Of a stretch of DNA of 64,000 bases, positions 1 to 6,101 are shown piece after piece (the stretch's first letter is position 1; each line of letters opens with the position of its first letter). The position numbers were made by a program, and so were the translations under genes. Source of the DNA: Stenotrophomonas lactitubi (GTDB taxonomy: Bacteria; Pseudomonadota; Gammaproteobacteria; Xanthomonadales; Xanthomonadaceae); NCBI RefSeq assembly GCF_002803515.1, contig NZ_PHQX01000001.1, positions 3,658,001 to 3,722,000 of the forward strand. The letters are read 5' to 3'. The notes beneath the pieces were generated by a model. The model had not been told where the DNA came from, did not search any database, and saw only the letters and a program-made list of their open reading frames with translations.

Positions 1-439
1 GCTCCCGGTCCATCTGCTCGAGCATGCAATCGAACTCCACGTTGAGCAGTCCCATCAGCTGCTCCATCGACAGGCCGCCGCGTGTGCGCTGGCCGGGCAC
101 GGGACCCAGCATCGGCATGGCCAGCTGCTGCTGGCCCGATGGCGGCAGTGGAGCCCGCTCAATGCGACCAGCGTCAGTGGCTGCCCACGTGGCCACCGGC
201 CGACCGTCGCGGACGCTATCGCGGTTCTCGCATCGGCGTACCAGGCCTTCGCCATCCAGTTCCCGCAACAGGCCAGCGGCCGCCGCCGTGCTCAGCAGCA
301 TCGCCTCGCGCGGGGCACCGGCTTCCAGCGCGGCATTACCCATCAGCTCCAACGCCTCGGCTGCTGTGCTCTCGCCATGGATGCCCAGGCAGAAAAGGAT
401 CAGCTGCCGCTGGTAGGCCCGAATGTCAGCCGGCTCCAT
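1..439 (-). CDS. Phage protein with winged-helix-like segment (3' part outside window)
   Basis: An open frame starts with ATG at 439 and runs uninterrupted off the left edge, giving at least 146 residues. The start overlaps the end of the P-like gene by 14 bases, as expected for coupled phage genes. The middle of the product (LLRELDGEGLVRR, then a turn and RDGRPVATWAATDAG) looks like the recognition helix and wing of a winged-helix DNA-binding domain. No family is recognised. Its position after O-like and P-like genes suggests a replication-linked or late-regulator role, but that is inference. Confidence 0.6.
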   Translation of the reverse strand, partial: MEPADIRAYQRQLILFCLGIHGESTAAEALELMGNAALEAGAPREAMLLSTAAAAGLLRELDGEGLVRRCENRDSVRDGRPVATWAATDAGRIERAPLPPSGQQQLAMPMLGPVPGQRTRGGLSMEQLMGLLNVEFDCMLEQMDRE

Positions 440-1040
440 GCATGCCCCCAAAACCCAGCTCAGCAGCCGCCTGCGCCATGGCGCTGCGCGCCGCATCGCG
501 ATCGCGCACCACCTGCGGCTCGGGTTTCGGCGCGGGCAGTGCGGCCGCCGGCGCAGGCACGGCGCCGCCGTCCATGACGTGCTTCACCGCGCGCTCGTAG
601 GCGTTGGCAAGCATGCGCTGTTGCAGCGCGCCGCTCTCGGCCGTGGCGTAGGCGTGCAGGTCCAGCTTCGACCGCACCAGCACGGTAAAGCCGCTGTGGG
701 CTTGGCCGGGCCGCATCTGGCCGTCGACCTCGGCGAGGGCTGGAACGCCGAGGCACATCGCACGGAACTGCCCGGGGTTCGGCGGCCACTGCAGCGCGCT
801 GCGCAGGCAGTTGGCCAAGCCGTCCGCCACCTGCCGTGGGGTGATCCCTGTCATCACCTGGAACCACAATTCACCGGCGGTGGTCAGGCTGCCGGCGTTG
901 TTCACCGGGGCAGAGCCGTTCTCGCGTACCCACTTGCCGGGGAACATGCCGGCCATGCGTTCCCAGACCGTCCACAATGCACTCACCGCTCGCTGGTCCG
1001 GCTCAGTGGTGGACGGGTTCGAACTCGACGTCGATGACAT
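426..1040 (-). CDS. Phage replication protein P-like helicase loader
   Basis: The product resembles the lambda P family, which recruits the host DnaB helicase to the phage origin. Diagnostic stretches are ALWTVWERMAGMFPGKW, then GELWFQVMTGITPRQVADGL, then LQWPPNPGQFRAMCLGV, followed by a low-complexity Ala/Pro-rich tail. It lies directly downstream of an O-like DUF1376 gene, the usual O-P order. The chosen ATG at 1040 overlaps that gene by 38 bases and gives 204 aa. An alternative ATG at 1139 has a better ribosome binding site (GGAGG seven bases upstream) and would give 237 aa, but needs a 137-base overlap. Confidence 0.75.
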   Translation of the reverse strand: MSSTSSSNPSTTEPDQRAVSALWTVWERMAGMFPGKWVRENGSAPVNNAGSLTTAGELWFQVMTGITPRQVADGLANCLRSALQWPPNPGQFRAMCLGVPALAEVDGQMRPGQAHSGFTVLVRSKLDLHAYATAESGALQQRMLANAYERAVKHVMDGGAVPAPAAALPAPKPEPQVVRDRDAARSAMAQAAAELGFGGMHGAG

Positions 1041-2016
1041 CGCCGCCTGATCCGCCCAAGCCGCCAGCTGCCGCGCGTTGTTCGTGGAGTCGTCGCTGCT
1101 CTGCGACCTGGTCGGCAGAACTGAGCTGAGGGTTTGCATTTGTGCCTCCGGTGGTCTTGGGGATTGCTGGCATTGCGCCGGCCGCGTGGCGATTGCGGGC
1201 GGTCTTGATCGCCCAGGGGAACGGGTTCGTGACCGGTGGCGATCGCGCTAGCCCTTCAGCGACCGTGTGCCCCAGCGTCTCTGGCATCACGCCCTCATTC
1301 AGGGCTGCCAGCAGGTCGGGATGGCTTGGGTTGGTGGAATGGCACCCTGCCTGCCGCATCAGCAGGCACGCACGCCCCGCATCAGTCACACCCCCTAGAG
1401 ATCCTTGAGTGTGCAGTGATGTATCTGGAGTAATAGATATGGGGTCTGGGGTCTGGTTACCCGTGTTCACACCTGTTTTCACACCCGCAGTCACGCGTGA
1501 CTGGCGCGACATGTCACGGTCGGTCACGCGTGACATTGCGGCATTTGTCACGCTTTCGTTGTGCGTGACATGCGTGACATGTAGGGCCTTGAGCTCAGCC
1601 ATCGTTACCAGGCCATCCGGCACAACGCCGACGGCCCGCAAGTCTTCGAACAGCGTCGTTCTGCGTGCGCGGGTCCGCGCCTGTCGCTCGGTTTCATTGC
1701 TCTTTCGTGCGTCGCGACGCCCCTGGCCCTCGGCGATGCGGCCCTGGGCTTTGGCGATCTGCTCGTCGCAGCGCTTGCTGTGCCGTAGGCCGTCCTCGGC
1801 CACAGGGAAATAGCGCTCGGCAACCTTCTTCACTGCTGCCTTATCAGCCGTCGTGATGGCACTGGCGATGACGTACAGCTCAGCCAGGCTCTCCGGCAGC
1901 GCCTGTTCTTCCGAGTAATAGGCGAGCATCAGCTTGAAGTAGACGCCGTGGTCCGTCAGGGACAGACGCGTGGTGTCCTTGAGGTAGTCGCCGGGGTACA
2001 TCTCGAAGTAGATCAT
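1003..2016 (-). CDS. DUF1376 (YdaU-type) phage replication initiation protein, O-like
   Basis: The first 60 residues (MIYFEMYPGDYLKDT, then LSLTDHGVYFKLMLAYY) are the DUF1376 signature found in phage and prophage proteins at the lambda O position. A basic, Arg-rich stretch around residues 95-125 and a long low-complexity linker follow. The linker in lambdoid O genes often carries the origin. Here its DNA (about 1480-1590 of the window) contains several copies of a CGTGACA/TGACATG-like motif, which could be iterons. The start ATG overlaps the stop of the upstream HTH gene (ATGA). Length is 337 aa. Confidence 0.75.
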   Translation of the reverse strand: MIYFEMYPGDYLKDTTRLSLTDHGVYFKLMLAYYSEEQALPESLAELYVIASAITTADKAAVKKVAERYFPVAEDGLRHSKRCDEQIAKAQGRIAEGQGRRDARKSNETERQARTRARRTTLFEDLRAVGVVPDGLVTMAELKALHVTHVTHNESVTNAAMSRVTDRDMSRQSRVTAGVKTGVNTGNQTPDPISITPDTSLHTQGSLGGVTDAGRACLLMRQAGCHSTNPSHPDLLAALNEGVMPETLGHTVAEGLARSPPVTNPFPWAIKTARNRHAAGAMPAIPKTTGGTNANPQLSSADQVAEQRRLHEQRAAAGGLGGSGGDVIDVEFEPVHH

Positions 2017-2384
2017 CGCCCTGCCCCGTCCGCTTGCCCGGCGCGAGCCTTCGCCCCGGGCTTGCCGATCCGGGCAATCTCATGCTCGTTCGGCGGCAGG
2101 GTCTCCAGGCAGTACGTCTGGGCCAAGTAGCCGCGCCACCGGTACGCAGTTGCACGGCTCACTTCGAAGCGCCGGACAATTGCTTCCACGGTCGGGAACT
2201 CTTCGCGCTCGACTGCCCACCGCATGAACTCCATGACGATGCGGGTGGTGTTGTAGCCGCTGAGCGCGTGCGCCGGCGCGTTGGCACGGCGTGTTGGATG
2301 CAACACCGGTTCCGGCTCGCGGGCAGGCACAGACTCGGCACGTGCCCACGTACAGCGCGATCCCAAGGAAGGGGCCAAGATCAT
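2013..2384 (-). CDS. Small phage helix-turn-helix protein A
   Basis: The 123-aa product has a clear helix-turn-helix in its middle (FPTVEAIVRRF, then EVSRATAYRWRGYLAQ), like the resolvase or MarR-type HTH of small phage regulators. It is about 45% alike in that core to the preceding gene, so the two are probably tandem paralogues. Start and stop codons overlap neighbours as ATGA on both sides, showing translational coupling in the replication operon. It probably binds DNA near the replication or early control region. No specific family name is claimed. Confidence 0.65.
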   Translation of the reverse strand: MILAPSLGSRCTWARAESVPAREPEPVLHPTRRANAPAHALSGYNTTRIVMEFMRWAVEREEFPTVEAIVRRFEVSRATAYRWRGYLAQTYCLETLPPNEHEIARIGKPGAKARAGQADGAGR

Positions 2385-2707
2385 GGCGTGCCCCCGGTCG
2401 AGGCCGAGACCGGTAGTTCGCGTGCCAAGGCGGTGCTCAGCGGACGCAAGCCCGGCACTCGCCGACGCGCAGCCGCTGGATCATGTACGTCATGCAGCGC
2501 CGTCAGCCATCGATATGCGGTGGCGCGCGAAAGGCCGAACCGTGCCTGCAACTTTTCCGCTTGAATCGGCTGCGCCTGTTCTTTGGCCCAGAGCACGACC
2601 TCCACCATGGGCAGAAGCGAAACAACGTTCTCGGGGATACGCCGGCCGGCGTTGTCGAACTCGCCGACGACCGCGATGGCCCAGCTGACCATGGCCGCAG
2701 AGCTCAT
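2381..2707 (-). CDS. Small phage helix-turn-helix protein B
   Basis: This 108-aa protein carries the HTH core QARFGLSRATAYRWLTALHD near residues 50-70. That core closely matches the HTH of the next gene (2013-2384), which suggests a tandem duplication followed by divergence outside the HTH. It sits between a 200-aa unknown protein and HTH protein A, with 4-base ATGA overlaps on both sides. The role is unknown; a DNA-binding regulator or replication accessory is likely. Confidence 0.65.
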   Translation of the reverse strand: MSSAAMVSWAIAVVGEFDNAGRRIPENVVSLLPMVEVVLWAKEQAQPIQAEKLQARFGLSRATAYRWLTALHDVHDPAAARRRVPGLRPLSTALARELPVSASTGGTP

Positions 2708-3306
2708 GCTTGAGCTCCCTGCACCGCGCGCGGTGCCAGGTCATGAAGGTGGCCCGATACATACCGCTTGGCAGTGATCAGCTCGGCTTCCAGCTGCCCG
2801 ATCTCGTCCAGCGCGCGGCGCAGTTCCGGAATGTCCTTCGGGCAGATGCGGCCGTCGGCCAGGACGTTGGTGATTGCTTCCAGGGTGTGGCCGAACTCGA
2901 CCGACAAGCGGGCCACAGCCAGGACGCCGGCATGCGGCTCCATCAGAGGGATTCGCGCACCGAGAAAGCCATAGCGCTGCACCAGTTCACGGGAGCACGC
3001 ATCCCGCCAATGCGGCGGCAGCGCGCGGACCCACGATTCTTCAAGATCTACCGGCATCTTGACCGTGCCGTTGCGGATGCGGCCCACCAGCTGGGCGTTC
3101 GCCTTCAGCGCGCGCTCAACGCTGTCGGCATCGTCGCCCGCGTGGAACTGGACGATGCGCTCGCCCGGCGCCACGTCCGCCATGTATTGCTCGGCGATGG
3201 CCTGGGCCAAGCTGCTATCGGTGTGGCCGCTGTTTCGGATGGCGTCGGTCGTGTGGCGGAACACCACAGAGGACCTGGGTTCTTGGTACTGAGGATCAGG
3301 CTTCAT
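2704..3306 (-). CDS. Phage protein of unknown function, 200 aa
   Basis: It precedes the HTH/O/P genes on the minus strand and begins at an ATG with a good ribosome binding site (GAGGTG about five bases upstream). The sequence is soluble and mixed alpha-type with no membrane segment. An N-terminal segment (VVFRHTTDAIRNSGHT) is followed by a helix-rich remainder. Lambdoid phages often have a CII-like activator at this position, but I do not see a convincing CII domain, so no function is assigned. The end overlaps the next gene by four bases. Confidence 0.6.
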   Translation of the reverse strand: MKPDPQYQEPRSSVVFRHTTDAIRNSGHTDSSLAQAIAEQYMADVAPGERIVQFHAGDDADSVERALKANAQLVGRIRNGTVKMPVDLEESWVRALPPHWRDACSRELVQRYGFLGARIPLMEPHAGVLAVARLSVEFGHTLEAITNVLADGRICPKDIPELRRALDEIGQLEAELITAKRYVSGHLHDLAPRAVQGAQA

Positions 3307-3369
3307 TTACGCACCTCGGGAGGCGATGCAAAGTGGTCGCCATGGACAGGACGACCGGAATTCAGGGAT

Positions 3370-3407
3370 TTGGAGCCACCCTCCTTGCGCTAGGCTGGCG
3401 TTTCCAC
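3370..3407 (+). promoter_or_regulatory. Promoter-like leader of moron gene A
   Basis: TTGGAG, 15 bases, TAGGCT, then GGCGTTTCCAC. The same layout recurs at 3958-3995 before the second plus-strand gene: TTGGCG, 15 bases, TAAGCT, GGGGTTTCCAC. The spacer is shorter than the sigma-70 optimum, so the shared sequence could equally be an operator. Two independent copies ahead of two co-oriented genes make a regulatory role likely. Confidence 0.4.
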
Positions 3408-3432
3408 ACGAACAGCCCGCAAGGAAGGCGAC

Positions 3433-3705
3433 ATGGACCAGGAACAGGTGGCGAGGCTGGAAGACAGCCTCGCGGCATCAATCGGGCACGCAAAGGCATT
3501 GGAGTACGCTGTCCGGATGCTCATCGCTTCGCATCCTCAACCGGAGCGATTCGAAGCCGCTTGGCAAGCGCTGCTACCGGAAATCGCAGCCACCCATACA
3601 GCCCTGCCCTGCAACGACTTGCCGCACTTCCGGCAAGCACTGCAGCAGGGACTTTCTCTGGTGAGCCAGACATCTCGGATTGCCGTTCAAGGCAGGACCG
3701 CATAA
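3433..3705 (+). CDS. Putative moron protein A, 90 aa, unknown function
   Basis: The ATG is preceded by AAGGAAGG at ideal distance. The frame runs against the surrounding minus-strand replication operon, a typical moron arrangement (an independently transcribed accessory gene). The product is a small, mostly helical, acidic protein (MDQEQVARLEDSLAASIGH at the start) with no membrane segment or recognised domain. Its leader shares a 38-base promoter-like module with the gene at 4038. It overlaps the 3' part of a minus-strand ORF at 3521-3919; at most one of the two is likely to be fully functional. Confidence 0.6.
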   Translation: MDQEQVARLEDSLAASIGHAKALEYAVRMLIASHPQPERFEAAWQALLPEIAATHTALPCNDLPHFRQALQQGLSLVSQTSRIAVQGRTA

Positions 3706-3919
3706 CGGCCCTGTTAAGCCTTTCGGGGCTCACACCTTCGCTCAGGGCTTCAGAAGCCGTAACCCCGAGGCAAACCATCCTGCCGCTCGGCAACTGGACG
3801 ATCCTCAGCGTTGGCACCGCCACCGAATGCGCATCGCTCAGCTGCCGGGCAAGGTGCCCCTGCTGTTGGCACTCCAGCAGCCGGCGATGGATCCCCAGTC
3901 GTCGCTTCAGTGCGCGCAT
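3521..3919 (-). CDS. Possible cro-operon ORF, partly antisense to moron A (uncertain)
   Basis: An ATG at 3919 has GAGGTGG upstream. That sequence belongs to a 42-base segment that also forms the end of cro. Before the repeat was duplicated, cro would have ended with TGAG directly before this ATG, in a coupled cro-downstream gene arrangement. The first 85 codons look protein-like (VPTLRIVQLPSGRMVCLGV), but the remainder is antisense to moron A and may be non-functional. It could be a remnant of an ancestral gene after cro. No function is assigned. Confidence 0.3.
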   Translation of the reverse strand: MRALKRRLGIHRRLLECQQQGHLARQLSDAHSVAVPTLRIVQLPSGRMVCLGVTASEALSEGVSPERLNRAVMRSCLERQSEMSGSPEKVPAAVLAGSAASRCRAGLYGWLRFPVAALAKRLRIAPVEDAKR

Positions 3920-3957
3920 CTCAGGCCACCTCGACTGGACCGATGCGGCCGGAGTCG
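3916..3957. repeat. 42-bp direct repeat, left copy, flanking moron B
   Basis: It matches 4409-4450 at 39 of 42 positions, in the same orientation. The right copy encodes the C-terminus of Cro. The left copy would encode an almost identical peptide end (PVEVA then stop) in the same relative frame. Together they bracket a roughly 450-bp block with moron B. Confidence 0.8.
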
Positions 3958-3995
3958 TTGGCGTGGCCGAGCGGTTGATAAGCTGGGGTTTCCAC
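3958..3995 (+). promoter_or_regulatory. Promoter-like leader of moron gene B
   Basis: TTGGCG, 15 bases, TAAGCT, GGGGTTTCCAC. It is the second copy of the module seen at 3370-3407, here 42 bases before the ATG at 4038. The conservation between two otherwise different genes is the main evidence. Confidence 0.4.
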
Positions 3996-4037
3996 GCCTC
4001 CAGCCATCAACCGCAACGGACCACAAGGAACGAAGAC

Positions 4038-4370
4038 ATGGAAATCACCCGCATCAACGACGGCCTGTACAAGGCCGTTGGCCAGGACAAGTCCATATTT
4101 CTGATCGTTGCGCCCATCAGCGGGGATGCACGCAAAGGCCCTCTCGCTGAAGCTGAGCGCCTGGCGAAGCTGCTTGAGCTTCAAGTGAAATTGAATGACG
4201 ACTGGAGCATGAGCGTCGTCATGCCCACCACCGGCCTGACCACTAAGCGCGAGATCAGGAAGCCCGTCGATGAGGCACCAGACGGGGCCATCGTGGTCAT
4301 TCTGTGCAAGAACGCCGGCATCCACCGGGCAGCCATCCGTCTTGTAGAGGCAGGTCATGCGACCCAGTGA
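4038..4370 (+). CDS. Putative moron protein B, 110 aa, unknown function
   Basis: The ATG at 4038 has AAGGAA about eight bases upstream. The product starts MEITRINDGLYKAVGQDKSI and contains a mixed beta/alpha pattern (IFLIVAPISG, WSMSVVMPTTG, GAIVVILCKNAG), consistent with a small globular domain. It has no membrane segment. It is transcribed against the flanking minus-strand operon and bracketed by 42-bp direct repeats, so it looks like an inserted cassette between cro and its downstream gene. Lysogen-expressed morons often give exclusion or host-fitness functions; that is only a possibility here. Confidence 0.6.
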   Translation: MEITRINDGLYKAVGQDKSIFLIVAPISGDARKGPLAEAERLAKLLELQVKLNDDWSMSVVMPTTGLTTKREIRKPVDEAPDGAIVVILCKNAGIHRAAIRLVEAGHATQ

Positions 4371-4408
4371 AGCTGTCGTCTGTACGAGGCCCCGCCAATC
4401 GTTAGGAA

Positions 4409-4450
4409 GCATCTCAGGCCACCTCAACTGGAACGATGCGGTCGGAGTCG
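4409..4450. repeat. 42-bp direct repeat, right copy (3' end of cro)
   Basis: It is the partner of 3916-3957, with three mismatches, and covers the last codons and stop of cro. It defines the right edge of the inserted moron B block. Confidence 0.8.
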
Positions 4451-4677
4451 GGGTCGGCGCAGGCAGCTGCAGGCGGATCGAAAATGTCGGGCCGCAGCTC
4501 GCTCCGGGAGACCTGTCCCCCGCTCTGCTCATCCAGACGCCGAGCGAGCGCGCCATCAAAGCGAGTGCGCTTGCTCAGTGCCTTTCGCAGGTAACCAATC
4601 GTCGTCCCAGCGTTCGCGGCGAAAACCGCCTGCTCGTCTGGTGCCAAAGTGCCGAGGTAGGTGCGAAGTGTGTCCAT
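4414..4677 (-). CDS. cro: Cro-like (YdaS-type) early repressor
   Basis: The 87-aa product begins MDTLRTYLGTLAPDEQAVFA and continues with GTTIGYLRKAL, the helix-turn-helix pattern of YdaS/Cro-type phage regulators that oppose CI. It is divergent from cI and separated from it by 78 bases holding three operator-like sites. The start is set at the ATG at 4677 because an upstream extension would be in the operator region. A promoter predicted at 4686-4713 places transcription initiation only a few bases before this ATG, so the message is probably nearly leaderless. No Shine-Dalgarno sequence is visible. Confidence 0.8.
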   Translation of the reverse strand: MDTLRTYLGTLAPDEQAVFAANAGTTIGYLRKALSKRTRFDGALARRLDEQSGGQVSRSELRPDIFDPPAAACADPDSDRIVPVEVA

Positions 4678-4685
4678 GGGCGCTG

Positions 4686-4713
4686 ACTTTACCAGAAGGT
4701 AAAGACATTGCAA
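4686..4713 (-). promoter_or_regulatory. cro promoter (early leftward)
   Basis: On the minus strand, TTGCAA (4713-4708), a 16-base spacer, then TAAAGT (4691-4686). Operator 4688-4703 occupies the spacer and part of the -10. The geometry matches the promoter at 6046-6073 (TTGCTT, 16, TAATCT), where an operator also fills the spacer. Confidence 0.6.
4688..4703. promoter_or_regulatory. CI/Cro operator 1
   Basis: TTTACC AGAA GGTAAA is a perfect 6+6 palindrome around four central bases. It lies inside the cro promoter. The same half-site recurs at 4728, 6032 and 6056. Confidence 0.75.
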
Positions 4714-4714
4714 C

Positions 4715-4724
4715 ACCATTTGGT
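4715..4724. promoter_or_regulatory. CI/Cro operator 2 (weak)
   Basis: ACC ATTT GGT has the operator core without the outer bases. Its centre is 24 bp from operator 1, the same spacing as between the two operators at 6032 and 6056. Confidence 0.45.
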
Positions 4725-4727
4725 CAA

Positions 4728-4741
4728 TTACCAGTAGGTAA
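4728..4741. promoter_or_regulatory. CI/Cro operator 3
   Basis: TTACC AGTA GGTAA ends 14 bases before the cI start codon. Binding here would be expected to affect cI expression. Confidence 0.7.
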
Positions 4742-4755
4742 CGGAAACTGACGTT

Positions 4756-5457
4756 ATGAGCACCGATGACACCCCTACCGTCGCCGCCCGCCGTCTGCGC
4801 CTTCAGCAATGGATCGCTGAGAATCATGGCGGCAGCCAGGCGTCTTTCGCCGCCGCCACCGGCGTCAACCAAGGCGAACTGTCTGGATTGCTAAAACGTA
4901 AGTCGTTCGGTGAGAAGCGCGCGGCCTCATTGGAGGAAGCGGCTGGCATGCCTGCCGGTTTCCTGACCTACCCGCTGGGAGCTACAGTCAACCAATCCCC
5001 TGTCTCACGCGTCGCAGAGACTGCGACAGCCTATGGCTATGTTCACGTCCAACAACTGGACGGAGAGGCAGCAATGGGAGATGGACGGATCAACGACGAT
5101 TTCCCAGAGGTGATCCGATCGATGGATTTCACATCGAGCTACATCCGGTCGATCGTGGGATTTGTCCCGCCACCTGGCCGCTTGGTCCTTGTCACAGGCC
5201 GGGGCGACTCGATGATCCCAATCATCCAGCCTGGCGAGTCGCTACTTGTCGACTCGGGCATCCAATCGTTCGACGGGGACGGGATCTACCTGATCAACAC
5301 TGGAAGCGGTCAGCAGGTTAAAGGACTCCAGGACAGAGGAGATTCTGTCTACATCGTGAGCGCAAACTCCACTCTGTACCCTGCCTTCCCGCTTCCGAGC
5401 GGAGCCATGATCGGCGGCAAGGTCTACCTGCGAAATCGCATCGACCGCTTCAATTGA
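4756..5457 (+). CDS. cI: Phage CI repressor, S24/LexA-type autocleaving
   Basis: This 233-aa protein has an N-terminal helix-turn-helix (SQASFAAATGVNQGELSGLL, residues 27-46) and a C-terminal S24 peptidase domain. The catalytic serine is Ser152 in GRGDSMIPIIQPGES, and the general-base lysine is Lys189 in GQQVKGLQ. It represses early genes and is normally cleaved after RecA activation. The usual Ala-Gly cleavage dipeptide is not obvious. The region before the peptidase domain reads GEAAMGDG at 103-110, so cleavage may occur at a variant bond. It is divergent from cro across the operator cluster and convergent with the zinc-ribbon gene. Confidence 0.9.
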   Translation: MSTDDTPTVAARRLRLQQWIAENHGGSQASFAAATGVNQGELSGLLKRKSFGEKRAASLEEAAGMPAGFLTYPLGATVNQSPVSRVAETATAYGYVHVQQLDGEAAMGDGRINDDFPEVIRSMDFTSSYIRSIVGFVPPPGRLVLVTGRGDSMIPIIQPGESLLVDSGIQSFDGDGIYLINTGSGQQVKGLQDRGDSVYIVSANSTLYPAFPLPSGAMIGGKVYLRNRIDRFN

Positions 5458-5472
5458 GAAGCTGCAGGAGAC

Positions 5473-5928
5473 TTACGGGTCGACGCCCCACTTAGCCTTG
5501 TAGTTGCTTCGGATCTGCTCGCAGACCTGCGCATAAGCTCGCAATTCCGCCGGTGTGTATTGCCGATCTGAGTTCATCTGGGCGTATCGATTCTCGCAGT
5601 CTTTGACTGCCAGCAGTACGTTGGTCTGCTCCTCGGACTTCCGCTTGGCCTCGATCTCCGCTGGCGAGCGCGCTGCCGGCCCAGAAGAGGCCATTCGCCA
5701 CAATAGCGATACGGCCACTACGGATAGAAGAATCAGCGACACCCATAGGAAGGGCCTGAATTCCGAATGTGCAGCCCGCGCAGCTGCGGCTGGCAACTCG
5801 GTTGATTGCTTGGAGGCGACGCTATCAGGAGCCTGCACAGGTGCCGGTGTCGGCGCCCCGCAACCAACACATGCCACCGACTTGTCGCTGATCTCCCGAC
5901 CGCACTCTTCACACGCTACAAGCGCCAT
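5473..5928 (-). CDS. Zinc-ribbon membrane protein, putative moron
   Basis: The chosen start at 5928 follows a strong GAGGAGG ribosome binding site and gives 151 aa. The N-terminus is a four-cysteine zinc ribbon (Cys6, Cys9, Cys20, Cys23). A Pro/Ala-rich linker, one hydrophobic membrane segment at about residues 60-80, and a charged helical C-terminal domain follow. It lies tail-to-tail with cI, where lysogenic-conversion and superinfection-exclusion genes are often found, so expression from the lysogen is plausible. The function is not known. An ATG six codons upstream is less likely because the ribosome site sits after it. Confidence 0.7.
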   Translation of the reverse strand: MALVACEECGREISDKSVACVGCGAPTPAPVQAPDSVASKQSTELPAAAARAAHSEFRPFLWVSLILLSVVAVSLLWRMASSGPAARSPAEIEAKRKSEEQTNVLLAVKDCENRYAQMNSDRQYTPAELRAYAQVCEQIRSNYKAKWGVDP

Positions 5929-6031
5929 CTCACTCCTCCTCAACATCCAAGACTCCGTATCACTTTCATATTAACAATGTCGGGCACCTGGCCCGCTCCA
6001 CAGCTTGCGCGGCCCGCAACAGCAAAAATAA

Positions 6032-6047
6032 TTTACCTTTTGGTATT
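6032..6047. promoter_or_regulatory. CI/Cro operator of the rightward operon, copy 1
   Basis: TTTACC TTTT GGTATT, with one outer mismatch from the palindrome. Its centre is 24 bp from copy 2. Confidence 0.7.
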
Positions 6048-6073
6048 GCTTTAACTTTACCTTTTGGTAATCT
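6046..6073 (+). promoter_or_regulatory. Early rightward operon promoter
   Basis: TTGCTT (6046-6051), 16 bases, TAATCT (6068-6073). The second operator lies in the spacer and overlaps the -10, so repressor binding should block RNA polymerase. Transcription would start near 6080, about 20 bases before the first gene of the 20-gene operon. Confidence 0.65.
6056..6071. promoter_or_regulatory. CI/Cro operator of the rightward operon, copy 2
   Basis: TTTACC TTTT GGTAAT matches operator 1 at the cI/cro region in all core half-site bases. Confidence 0.75.
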
Positions 6074-6101
6074 GCACCCGTTCCCAGCGACGGATGCAGA
6101 T

